Shown here piece after piece: positions 1-6,968 of a DNA stretch of 9,622 nt. Under the pieces are notes generated by a model that ran no database searches, was not told where the DNA came from, and worked only from the letters and a program-made list of their open reading frames with translations. The DNA is taken from the NCBI GenBank assembly GCA_947253305.1, contig CAMXYZ010000036.1, positions 1-9,622 of the forward strand, read 5' to 3'. The DNA comes from an uncultured Helcococcus sp. Lineage in GTDB: Bacteria; Bacillota; Clostridia; Tissierellales; Peptoniphilaceae. Position 1 is the first letter of the stretch. Every line of letters begins with the position of its first letter. A program made the position numbers and the translations under genes.

Positions 1-521
1 GGCCAGAGACCGAAGTAAGCACAATAATGAAATTATTGAATATATTTATCAAGAATGAATTAGATGAATTACATAAAAACAATGTAAAACTTGTTATTAT
101 GGGGGATATTGCTGGTCTTCCTTTTACAAACAGAAAAGCTGTCGAATATGCAATAAGTAAGACTAAAAACAATACCGGTCTAGTACTAAACATTGGACTT
201 AATTATGGTTCTAGAGCGGAGATTGTAAACGCATTTAAGAGAATTTATGATGATATACAAAAATCTAAAATTACTATAGATGATGTAAGTGAAGAGTTAT
301 TATCAGATTATTTGTATACATCAGATATGTCTGAACCTGATCTTCTCATAAGAACAGGTGGGGAACTTAGATTATCTAATTTTATGTTATATCAACTAGC
401 ATATTCAGAGTTCTATTTTACAGATATACTATGGCCGGATTTTGGTAAAGATGAATTATTGGAAGCGATTAAAGAATATTTTGCTAGAAATAGAAGATTT
501 GGAGATGTTCTAGATGAGTAA
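1..521 (+). CDS. uppS: Undecaprenyl diphosphate synthase (isoprenyl transferase), 5'-truncated by window edge
   Basis: UppS is a cytosolic, membrane-associated cis-prenyltransferase. It adds IPP units to farnesyl diphosphate to make the C55 lipid carrier for peptidoglycan and other wall polymers. The reading frame is open from base 3 with no start: the residues before the first in-frame ATG (position 27) read PETEVSTI, which match the conserved NW-x-RP-x-x-EV segment of the family, so that ATG is internal. About 172 residues are visible. Judging from the family, some 75-80 N-terminal residues, including the catalytic Asp and diphosphate-binding loop, lie outside the window. Diagnostic C-terminal motifs are present: GDI, NTGLVLNIGLNYGSRAEIV, RTGGELRLSNF and the FYFTDILWPDF signature. 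The stop overlaps the cdsA start by 8 nt, so translation is probably coupled. Upstream genes are likely frr and pyrH by synteny, which is inference. Confidence 0.96.
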   Translation, partial: PETEVSTIMKLLNIFIKNELDELHKNNVKLVIMGDIAGLPFTNRKAVEYAISKTKNNTGLVLNIGLNYGSRAEIVNAFKRIYDDIQKSKITIDDVSEELLSDYLYTSDMSEPDLLIRTGGELRLSNFMLYQLAYSEFYFTDILWPDFGKDELLEAIKEYFARNRRFGDVLDE

Positions 522-1287
522 TTTTGTGAAAAGAACTATAACTGGAATATTTTTAGTTATTTTTTTACTTTCAGCTATATTAATAAATGATTATATTAGG
601 CTATTTGCAATTATGTTGTTTTCTAATATTGCAATCTATGAATTAAGTAAAGCTTTAAATAAAATGAATTATAAAGCAGATTTATTACTAACTTATATAT
701 TTAATAATTTATTTTTATTATTGAGATTTAAATTTAATTTTGAAGTCTTATTTGTTGTACTTTCAATGTATATAATGTTTCAATTCTTAAATTTAGTACT
801 AAGTGAGAATCCAAATTTTAATACTTTATTAGCAAATATATTTGTAAGTATGTATATCACACTTCCTTATACTTTTTTAGTATCTCTGGATAAAGAATGG
901 ACATTATTTGCATTTGCAGTAACAGCATTTACTGATACATTTGCATATTTAATTGGGATGCTATTTGGAAAACATAAATTAATAGAAAGACTATCACCTA
1001 AAAAAACTGTTGAAGGTGCTATAGGTGGTGTTTTCGGTGCTTTATTATTGAGCTTTATATTTATTAGAGTATTCAATATAGAAAATAGATTATTGATTTA
1101 TATTGCGACTATATTTATATCAATAGTTTCGCAAATTAGTGATTTATTTGCATCATATATAAAAAGAGAAGCAAATATAAAAGATTATGGAAATATACTA
1201 ATAGGCCATGGAGGAATAATGGATAGATTTGATTCTATATTATTAGTTGCTCCTTTAGTCTATTTATTAGTATATAATTTGAGGTAA
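514..1287 (+). CDS. cdsA: Phosphatidate cytidylyltransferase (CDP-diglyceride synthase)
   Basis: CdsA is an integral membrane enzyme that converts phosphatidic acid and CTP to CDP-diacylglycerol, the precursor of phosphatidylglycerol and other phospholipids. The 257-residue product has the family's usual length and many hydrophobic helices (for example residues 8-25, 27-47, 78-97, 104-124, 170-186, 193-210). The block with GKHKL and SPKKTVEG (residues 152-168) is conserved. The C-terminal CDP-alcohol signature spans residues 214-240, with K217-R218, K223-D224, H232-G-G and D237-R-F-D240. D141 and D210 sit where conserved acidic residues are expected. The ATG at 514 has GGAG at 501-504 (9 nt spacing) inside the end of uppS. 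In most clostridial relatives dxr follows this gene. Here rseP follows after only 2 nt. Confidence 0.96.
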   Translation: MSNFVKRTITGIFLVIFLLSAILINDYIRLFAIMLFSNIAIYELSKALNKMNYKADLLLTYIFNNLFLLLRFKFNFEVLFVVLSMYIMFQFLNLVLSENPNFNTLLANIFVSMYITLPYTFLVSLDKEWTLFAFAVTAFTDTFAYLIGMLFGKHKLIERLSPKKTVEGAIGGVFGALLLSFIFIRVFNIENRLLIYIATIFISIVSQISDLFASYIKREANIKDYGNILIGHGGIMDRFDSILLVAPLVYLLVYNLR

Positions 1288-1289
1288 AA

Positions 1290-2297
1290 ATGGATAAAAT
1301 TTTGGTTGTTATAATCGGTTTAGCGATGTTTATGTTCCTAATTACAATACATGAATTAGGACATTTTATTGGAGCAAAATTATCAGGAATTAAAGTAAAT
1401 GAATTTTCTGTTGGAATGGGACCAACTATATATAATAGACAGGGTAAAGAAACTCTTTATTCTTTAAGAGCACTTCCAATCGGTGGATATGTAATGATGG
1501 AAGGCGAAGAGAGTGGGTCCGATGATCCTAGATCATATAATAATTCTAAGGCCTGGAAGAGATTTCTAACAATCTTTGCTGGTCCTTTCGTTAATTTATT
1601 CTTTGCATTTATATTGTTTATTATAATTGGAACAATAAATGGAGTTCCTAGTACGACAATAGATGAAGTTATAGAAAATTCGCCAGCACATATTGCTGGA
1701 CTAGAAAAAGGAGATAAAATCATCTCTGTAAATGGAAAAACTACTAAGACATTTTCAGAAATTTCATTGTCAATCAATGAGTCAGAAGGAAATGTCGATA
1801 TAAAGGTAGAAAGAAATAATGAAATTAAAAATTTTAATCTAGAGCCAGTAAAAAATTCTGAAGGATATAGATTAGCAGGGTTCAAACCTTTAATTGAGAA
1901 TAATTTATTATCAAATACTAAATATGCATTTAATACTGTAATTAGTATTATGGTTTTAATATTTAACTCATTAAAAGGATTAGTATCGGGTGTACTTGGA
2001 TTTGATCAATTATCAGGACCTGTTGGAGTTATTAAACAAGTTGGACAAACAGTTAATATGGGAGCTACTGCATTTTTAACATTTGTAGCTATGATATCTG
2101 TAAATTTAGGATTTTTCAATTTGCTACCTATACCAGCACTTGATGGATCAAAATTGTTATTTATTTTATTTGAAATGATAACAAGAAAACCAGTTAATAA
2201 AAAATTCGAAGAAAGAATTACTATTGCAGGATTCTTATTTTTGCTCGGTTTAATAATTTTAGTTACTATAAAAGATATTTGGTCTTTATTTGGATAA
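1290..2297 (+). CDS. rseP: RIP metalloprotease RseP (site-2 protease, M50 family)
   Basis: RseP is a membrane-embedded zinc protease that cuts transmembrane helices. In Firmicutes the orthologue RasP acts on anti-sigma factors, signal-peptide remnants and cell-division proteins. The 335-residue protein has the HELGH zinc motif at residues 21-25 in the first membrane helix. GGYVMMEGE follows at about 65-73, then FAGP (96-99) opening the second helix, a single PDZ domain at about 120-190 (LEKGDKIISVNGK at 138-150), and NLLPIPALDG (277-286) carrying the third zinc ligand, D285. A last helix covers about 312-333. One PDZ domain is the Gram-positive norm. The start ATG has GAGG at 1281-1284 with 5 nt spacing and lies 2 nt after cdsA. 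The gene is complete and looks catalytically competent. The substrate cannot be deduced here. Confidence 0.96.
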   Translation: MDKILVVIIGLAMFMFLITIHELGHFIGAKLSGIKVNEFSVGMGPTIYNRQGKETLYSLRALPIGGYVMMEGEESGSDDPRSYNNSKAWKRFLTIFAGPFVNLFFAFILFIIIGTINGVPSTTIDEVIENSPAHIAGLEKGDKIISVNGKTTKTFSEISLSINESEGNVDIKVERNNEIKNFNLEPVKNSEGYRLAGFKPLIENNLLSNTKYAFNTVISIMVLIFNSLKGLVSGVLGFDQLSGPVGVIKQVGQTVNMGATAFLTFVAMISVNLGFFNLLPIPALDGSKLLFILFEMITRKPVNKKFEERITIAGFLFLLGLIILVTIKDIWSLFG

Positions 2298-2303
2298 GAA
2301 GGA
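2296..2303 (+). promoter_or_regulatory. Ribosome binding site deciding the polC start
   Basis: AAGAAGGA lies just before the ATG at 2308 (4 nt after AAGGA) and spans the rseP stop codon. It supports the ATG at 2308 over the alternative TTG at 2290, which has no purine-rich site upstream and would overlap rseP. Confidence 0.7.
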
Positions 2304-2307
2304 TTTT

Positions 2308-5300
2308 ATGAATTTTGACAAAATTTTAGACTTAATTGAAAATAAATTTAATGCGAAACTTTATTTAGATGAAGTTTCGTTTTTTAAGATGGAAAATGAG
2401 CTTGAAATCATTTTATGTACAAAAGATTATATAGAAAAAAATACAGTTATAGAATTTTTAATTGAATATTTTGAAAATTTTGATTTCAAAACAAGTATAG
2501 AAATCAAAGAAATTTCTGCCATTTTAGATGATTTTAAGAATACATTTCCAAATCAAAAAATTACTCAAGACGAAAATAATATAACTATTTGTGTAAATCA
2601 TAATACACAAAGAGAATTTTTTGAAACTAATAAAGAATTTAAAAAGTTTGAACAGCTATTAAATAAATTAGATATAAATTTAGGATTTCTTCAAGAAAAA
2701 ATCCCAGAAGATGAATTTTTGATGAAAACAATAATTGAAAAGGAAGAGGAAATCAATCAAGAAATTAAAAAATCTATTGAACTAAAAAATGCTCAAACCA
2801 AAAAAATTAAGAAAATAGATAATAATGCTGGGGAGATGTTCACTTATGGTTCAGTAAAATCTGCACCTGCTCAATTTACCGATTTACAAGATCTTAATGA
2901 AGATATTAATAGAGTTAAAGTAAAAGGAAAAGTTTACGAGTTAAATATATCAGATTTTGAGAAAGGCTCATGGGCGAAATTTGATTTAGACAATGGTAAT
3001 TTCGCTATATCATGTAAATTATGGGTTAGAAAAGATAAAATTGATAATTTTAAAGATTCATTCAAAGAAGGCAAGGGATATATAGTATCAGGAATCTATA
3101 ATTATGATGACTTTGAAAAAGAAAGAGTACTTAATGTTAATAGTATTGAAGAAACGGTCCTTCCTGAAAGAATTGATTTATCAGAAAATAAAAGGGTTGA
3201 ATTAAATATTCATACTAAATATTCTCAATTAGAATCAGTAGTTGATTTATCAAGTCTATTTTCAAAACTTTCAAAATGGGGACATAAATCAGTTGGTATA
3301 ACAGATTTGTTTAATGTTCAAGCATTTCCTGAAATATCACAATTATCAAAACGATTTGATATTAAGGTGAATTTAGGATTGCAGACTAATCTAATTAATG
3401 ATGAAATCGATATACTAACAAACTACTATAATATTGATATATCAAATAAAGATTTTGTCGTATTTGATATTGAAACAACTGGACTTTCAAATTTTACTGA
3501 TAAGATAATTGAGATTGGTGCTGTTAGAATTAGAAACAATGAGATAATAGACAAATATCAGGAATTTGTTAATCCCAATGAGCCACTCAGTGCTTTTACA
3601 ACTGAACTCACTGGTATTACCACAGGAATGGTCGCAAATGCTGATAATATAGAAACGGTTTTACCTAGATTTTTAGAGTTTATTAAAAATTCTGTACTTG
3701 TTGCACATAATGCTGAATTTGACGTTCCATTTATAATAGAGAAAGCGAATCAGATTAATTGTAAATTTAAACCTGTCTATATAGACACATTATACTTATC
3801 TAGAGCATTAAATCAGGACTTTAAAAATCATAAACTTGATACATTAACAAAAGAATATCAAGTTAATTTATTGAATCATCATAGGGCGATAGATGATGCC
3901 ATAGCTACAGCGGAAGTATTCTTAAAGATGCTAGAACAATTGAAACAATTAAATATTAGTATTGATAATAAAATAAATTATATTAAATCTGAATTGCCTA
4001 TATCTCAACATAAAGAGTTTCAATCAATAATTTATGTAAGAAATAAAACTGGATTAAAGAATTTATATACAATAGTATCTAAATCAAATATAGAATATTA
4101 CAATAGAGAGCCTGGTATACCTATAAGTGTTGCGGATGCATTAAGAGAAGGATTATTAATAGGGACAGGTAATTACAAATCAAAATTATTTAATTTAGTA
4201 GCATTAGAATATGAAGACGATGTTTTAGAAAAAGAATTAGAATTCTTTGATTTTATAAGTATTGTACCTATTGACTTTGCAAAGCATCTAGTAAATAGAG
4301 GATATATAAGAGATGAAAATCATCTTATAAAAATTAATAAAAAATTAGTGGAATTAGCTAAAAAACAAGACAAACTATTTATAGCAATTGGAGATGTTTA
4401 TTATATAGATCGAAATGAATATCCATTTAGAAATGTAATTAAAAACTTCCCAAGAAAAAGAGGAGTAGAGAATTCTGGTGCGTTTTACTTAAAAACTACT
4501 GAAGAAATGCTTGATAATCATGACTACTTAGATGAAGAAACAAGATATGATTTAGTTATCAGAAATACTCAAGAATTTGATAATTTAATTGAGAATGTAT
4601 CACCTATAGCAGATGGAACATTCCCACCAAAAATTAAAGATGCAGAAGAAATACTAAGGAATGATGCATATGAAAAAGCAAAATCAATTTATGGCGAAAA
4701 TCTACCAGAAATAGTTAAGAATAGATTAGAAAGAGAACTAAATTCAATAATTTCAAATGGTTATGCCTCACTATATATGATTTCTAAAAAACTTGTTAAT
4801 AAATCAAATGAGGAGGGGTATCTTGTTGGTTCAAGAGGATCGGTTGGATCTTCTTTTGCGGCTACAATGTCTGATATTACAGAAGTAAATCCATTAACTC
4901 CTCATTATATATGTGAGCATTGCAATATCGCTGATTTTGATATTGATTTAGAAAAATATCCTTGCGGTATTGACCTTCCAGATAAGAAATGTGACAAATG
5001 CTCCAATTATATGAAGAAAGACGGTTTTGATATACCATTTGAAGTATTTCTAGGATTTGAAGGAGATAAAGAACCAGATATAGATTTAAACTTTGCTTCT
5101 GTATATCAATCTAGAATTCATAAATATACTGAACAATTATTTGGTAAAGGAAAAGTATTTAGAGCCGGTACCCTAAGTACCATTGCAGAAAAAACAGCAT
5201 ATGGTATGGCTATTAAATATAATGAATTTTATCCTGATGATGAATTAATTAGGAATGATAATGCTAACAAGAATAGAGTTAAAAGAGCTATAACAGATGT

Positions 5301-6507
5301 TAAAAGAAGTACTGGACAACATGCTGGTGGATTAATAATAGTTCCTGATGATAAAGATATTGAAGATTTTACACCAATTCAATATCCAGCAGATAATACA
5401 AATTCAGATGTAATTACTACTCATTTTGATTATCACGCAATCGATAAGAATTTATTAAAACTTGATTTACTTGGCCATAATTCACCAACCATCATAAGAT
5501 TATTATCAGATATGAGTGGGATAGATGCTGTTAAAGTAGACTTAAGTGATGAAAAAACAATGAGTATTTTTAGAAGTACTGAAGCGTTGAATATAAAGCA
5601 TGAATACACAAATATAAATGATGGTTCACTTGGAATACCAGAATTTGGTACTCATTTTGTAAGAGGTATGTTGAAGGATACTAAACCGACTACATTTGAA
5701 GAATTAATAAGAATTTCAGGATTATCCCATGGAACCAATGTATGGCTTGGAAATGCTCAAGAACTTATTAAAAAAGGAACTACAGACTTAAAAGGAGCTA
5801 TTTGTACTAGAGATGATATAATGACATATCTTATATCTAGAGGATTAGATTCGAAGATTTCATTTGATATAATGGAACAAGTTAGAAAAGGTAAAGGCCT
5901 AAATGATGATCAAATAAAGATTATGAAGGAAAATAATATACCACAGTGGTATATTGATTCTTGTCAAAAGATTTCCTATATGTTCCCAAAGGCCCATGCT
6001 GTAGCATATGTAATGATGAGTTTTAGAATTGCATATTTTAAAGTACATCATCCAGAATATTATTATGCTGTAATATTTACAAATGATATTCAAAGCTTTA
6101 AATATAAACATATATCTAAAGGATTGAATTATATAACCCTTCATATTCAAAGTTTGAGAGCATCAGAAGAATTTGAGGTGAATTCTGAGTTTTATATTTA
6201 TGAATTAGCTGAGGAAATGTATGCTAGAGATATAAAACTAGCAAAAGTAGATATATATAAATCTCATCCTACAGAATTTAGAGTAATAGATAAAAACACT
6301 TTACTTCCACCATTAATGGCGGTACCAAATTTATCTGAATCTATGGCCATTACTATAGATAAGGCTCGTCAAGATGGAGAGTTTATATCAAAAGAAGATT
6401 TCAAAAATAGAACTAAGACTAATAGAACAGCGATGGAATCTATGAACGAATTAGGTCTATTTGAAGGTTTACAAGACACTAATCAAATTGATTTTTTTAG
6501 TTTTTAA
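2308..6507 (+). CDS. polC: DNA polymerase III PolC-type alpha subunit with intact exonuclease and degenerate PHP domain
   Basis: PolC is the main replicative polymerase of low-GC Gram-positives, with built-in 3'-5' proofreading. With the ATG at 2308 it has 1399 residues, slightly under the roughly 1440 of Bacillus. Domains in order: a divergent N-terminal region (1-185, charged linker about 145-180); OB fold (about 202-285); first PHP half (about 295-370); inserted DEDDh exonuclease (382-545) with D387/E389, HNAEFD at 467-472 and H525/D530, all intact; second PHP half (about 565-705); then the polymerase core. The core has SRGSVGSS (842-849), a four-cysteine zinc site (C869, C872, C895, C898), catalytic PDIDLNF (D924, D926) and D1053 in KLDLLGH. 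The C-terminal QIDFF (1393-1397) resembles the beta-clamp-binding motif. The PHP metal ligands are replaced at nearly every position. The gene follows rseP by 10 nt, with no ispG between. It is otherwise complete and surely the functional replicase. Confidence 0.97.
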   Translation: MNFDKILDLIENKFNAKLYLDEVSFFKMENELEIILCTKDYIEKNTVIEFLIEYFENFDFKTSIEIKEISAILDDFKNTFPNQKITQDENNITICVNHNTQREFFETNKEFKKFEQLLNKLDINLGFLQEKIPEDEFLMKTIIEKEEEINQEIKKSIELKNAQTKKIKKIDNNAGEMFTYGSVKSAPAQFTDLQDLNEDINRVKVKGKVYELNISDFEKGSWAKFDLDNGNFAISCKLWVRKDKIDNFKDSFKEGKGYIVSGIYNYDDFEKERVLNVNSIEETVLPERIDLSENKRVELNIHTKYSQLESVVDLSSLFSKLSKWGHKSVGITDLFNVQAFPEISQLSKRFDIKVNLGLQTNLINDEIDILTNYYNIDISNKDFVVFDIETTGLSNFTDKIIEIGAVRIRNNEIIDKYQEFVNPNEPLSAFTTELTGITTGMVANADNIETVLPRFLEFIKNSVLVAHNAEFDVPFIIEKANQINCKFKPVYIDTLYLSRALNQDFKNHKLDTLTKEYQVNLLNHHRAIDDAIATAEVFLKMLEQLKQLNISIDNKINYIKSELPISQHKEFQSIIYVRNKTGLKNLYTIVSKSNIEYYNREPGIPISVADALREGLLIGTGNYKSKLFNLVALEYEDDVLEKELEFFDFISIVPIDFAKHLVNRGYIRDENHLIKINKKLVELAKKQDKLFIAIGDVYYIDRNEYPFRNVIKNFPRKRGVENSGAFYLKTTEEMLDNHDYLDEETRYDLVIRNTQEFDNLIENVSPIADGTFPPKIKDAEEILRNDAYEKAKSIYGENLPEIVKNRLERELNSIISNGYASLYMISKKLVNKSNEEGYLVGSRGSVGSSFAATMSDITEVNPLTPHYICEHCNIADFDIDLEKYPCGIDLPDKKCDKCSNYMKKDGFDIPFEVFLGFEGDKEPDIDLNFASVYQSRIHKYTEQLFGKGKVFRAGTLSTIAEKTAYGMAIKYNEFYPDDELIRNDNANKNRVKRAITDVKRSTGQHAGGLIIVPDDKDIEDFTPIQYPADNTNSDVITTHFDYHAIDKNLLKLDLLGHNSPTIIRLLSDMSGIDAVKVDLSDEKTMSIFRSTEALNIKHEYTNINDGSLGIPEFGTHFVRGMLKDTKPTTFEELIRISGLSHGTNVWLGNAQELIKKGTTDLKGAICTRDDIMTYLISRGLDSKISFDIMEQVRKGKGLNDDQIKIMKENNIPQWYIDSCQKISYMFPKAHAVAYVMMSFRIAYFKVHHPEYYYAVIFTNDIQSFKYKHISKGLNYITLHIQSLRASEEFEVNSEFYIYELAEEMYARDIKLAKVDIYKSHPTEFRVIDKNTLLPPLMAVPNLSESMAITIDKARQDGEFISKEDFKNRTKTNRTAMESMNELGLFEGLQDTNQIDFFSF

Positions 6508-6520
6508 TTAAATTATTACA

Positions 6521-6526
6521 GGAGGG
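6521..6526 (+). promoter_or_regulatory. Strong Shine-Dalgarno of the rhodanese gene
   Basis: GGAGGG lies 5 nt before the ATG at 6532, in a 24-nt gap after the polC stop. It is the strongest ribosome binding site in the window. I see no convincing promoter or terminator in this gap, so the gene is probably the last of the uppS-polC transcription unit. Confidence 0.75.
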
Positions 6527-6531
6527 AAAAA

Positions 6532-6867
6532 ATGAGTGGTTTATTAAAAGGTTTATTAAGTTCAAATGACAAAAACAAAATAAGTTTTGAATTAGCAAAC
6601 TTATTAAAGAGAAAATTTGGTGAAAATGTCATTTTAATAGATGTAAGGACACCAGAGGAGTTTGAATCTGGGTATATTAAAGATGCCATAAATATACCTT
6701 TAGACAATATAGCAGATTATAATAACTTTAAATCTGAAAATTTATATATTGTGTATTGTAGAAGTGGTGCAAGATCTGAAAAAGCGAGAGTAATTCTTGA
6801 GTCTAAAGGATTAGATGCTGTAAATGCTGGTGGAGTAATGGATTATAGTGGGGAATTAGTAAAATAA
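6532..6867 (+). CDS. Small single-domain rhodanese-like protein (sulfurtransferase family)
   Basis: This is a 111-residue stand-alone rhodanese domain of the GlpE/PspE size class. After a short N-terminal helix come VILIDVRTPEEFESGYI (D37, R39), AINIPL (52-57), and the active-site loop CRSGAR with the sulfur-accepting cysteine C76 and R81. The domain closes with an AGGV(M) segment (99-103). A six-residue CxxGxR loop is typical of true sulfurtransferases rather than Cdc25-type phosphatases. Family members pass sulfane sulfur to thiol acceptors, but the natural substrate is unknown. I see no signal peptide or membrane helix, so it is probably cytosolic. It sits between polC and rimP, where I do not expect a gene in the common Firmicutes order. 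It may be passively carried, or may serve tRNA thiolation or sulfide detoxification, neither of which the sequence shows. Confidence 0.9.
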   Translation: MSGLLKGLLSSNDKNKISFELANLLKRKFGENVILIDVRTPEEFESGYIKDAINIPLDNIADYNNFKSENLYIVYCRSGARSEKARVILESKGLDAVNAGGVMDYSGELVK

Positions 6868-6869
6868 TT

Positions 6870-6898
6870 TTGACTATACACTTATAAAGTGTTATAAT
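6870..6898 (+). promoter_or_regulatory. Sigma-A-type promoter of the rimP-nusA-ylxR-infB operon
   Basis: The -35 box TTGACT (6870-6875) and a perfect -10 box TATAAT (6893-6898) are separated by exactly 17 nt. This is the best promoter match I see in the window, and it lies in the only sizeable intergenic gap. Transcription is expected to start near 6905-6906, giving a leader of about 63 nt before rimP. It marks a second transcription unit, although no terminator separates it from the rhodanese gene upstream. Confidence 0.85.
6878..6892. repeat. Perfect inverted repeat in the promoter spacer, possible operator
   Basis: ACACTT-ATA-AAGTGT, 6-bp half-sites with a 3-nt centre, lies within the 17-nt spacer and ends exactly where the -10 box begins. 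A bound dimeric regulator would block RNA polymerase. No known operator is matched with confidence, and in AT-rich DNA a chance palindrome is possible. Confidence 0.4.
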
Positions 6899-6920
6899 AT
6901 ACGTAATTGAAGGATGTTTC

Positions 6921-6950
6921 TAAAGAGTGGGTTGCAATTCCCACTCTTTA
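6921..6950 (+). terminator. Leader hairpin with U-rich tail, likely attenuator upstream of rimP
   Basis: An 11-bp perfect stem (6921-6931 pairing with 6940-6950) encloses an 8-nt loop, TTGCAATT. The core GAGTGGG/CCCACTC is the most GC-rich patch of the gap. After this core the strand reads TTTATTTATT, so it meets the form of an intrinsic terminator, and the preceding TAAA makes it roughly symmetric. It begins about 15 nt after the predicted transcription start and ends 9 nt before the rimP Shine-Dalgarno. It could terminate read-through from polC, attenuate the rimP operon, or protect the 5' end of the mRNA. That NusA, encoded downstream, acts on it is inference. Confidence 0.75.
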
Positions 6951-6959
6951 TTTATTAAT

Positions 6960-6964
6960 GAGGT
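6960..6964 (+). promoter_or_regulatory. Ribosome binding site deciding the rimP start
   Basis: GAGGT stands 4 nt before the ATG at 6969. It favours this start over the in-frame GTG at 6927, which lies inside the leader hairpin and would add 14 residues with no family resemblance. Confidence 0.8.
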
Positions 6965-6968
6965 AGAC

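Noticed and set aside
27..29. ATG 27 as the true start of uppS
   Set aside because: The frame is open to the window edge and the preceding residues match the conserved UppS core, so the gene is cut by the window rather than short.
867..1885. Minus-strand open frames opposite cdsA (867-1076) and rseP (1457-1885)
   Set aside because: They lie opposite well-conserved genes, resemble no protein family, and have serine/isoleucine-rich compositions expected of antisense shadows.
2290..2307. PolC start at TTG 2290
   Set aside because: There is no Shine-Dalgarno upstream and it overlaps rseP. The ATG at 2308 is preceded by AAGAAGGA.
5899..6150. Minus-strand open frame opposite the polC polymerase core
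   Set aside because: It is a shadow of a highly conserved coding region with no recognisable product.
6487..6520. Promoter between polC and the rhodanese gene (TTGATT followed by AT-rich bases)
   Set aside because: There is no acceptable -10 box at the right distance, and the AT-rich sequence is the end of polC and its stop region.
6516..6707. Minus-strand open frame over the start of the rhodanese gene
   Set aside because: It is antisense to a convincing gene with a strong ribosome binding site and has no family resemblance.
6927..6968. Longer rimP starting at GTG 6927
   Set aside because: The GTG lies inside the leader hairpin, has no ribosome binding site, and adds residues unlike any RimP. 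The ATG at 6969 has GAGGT in front.
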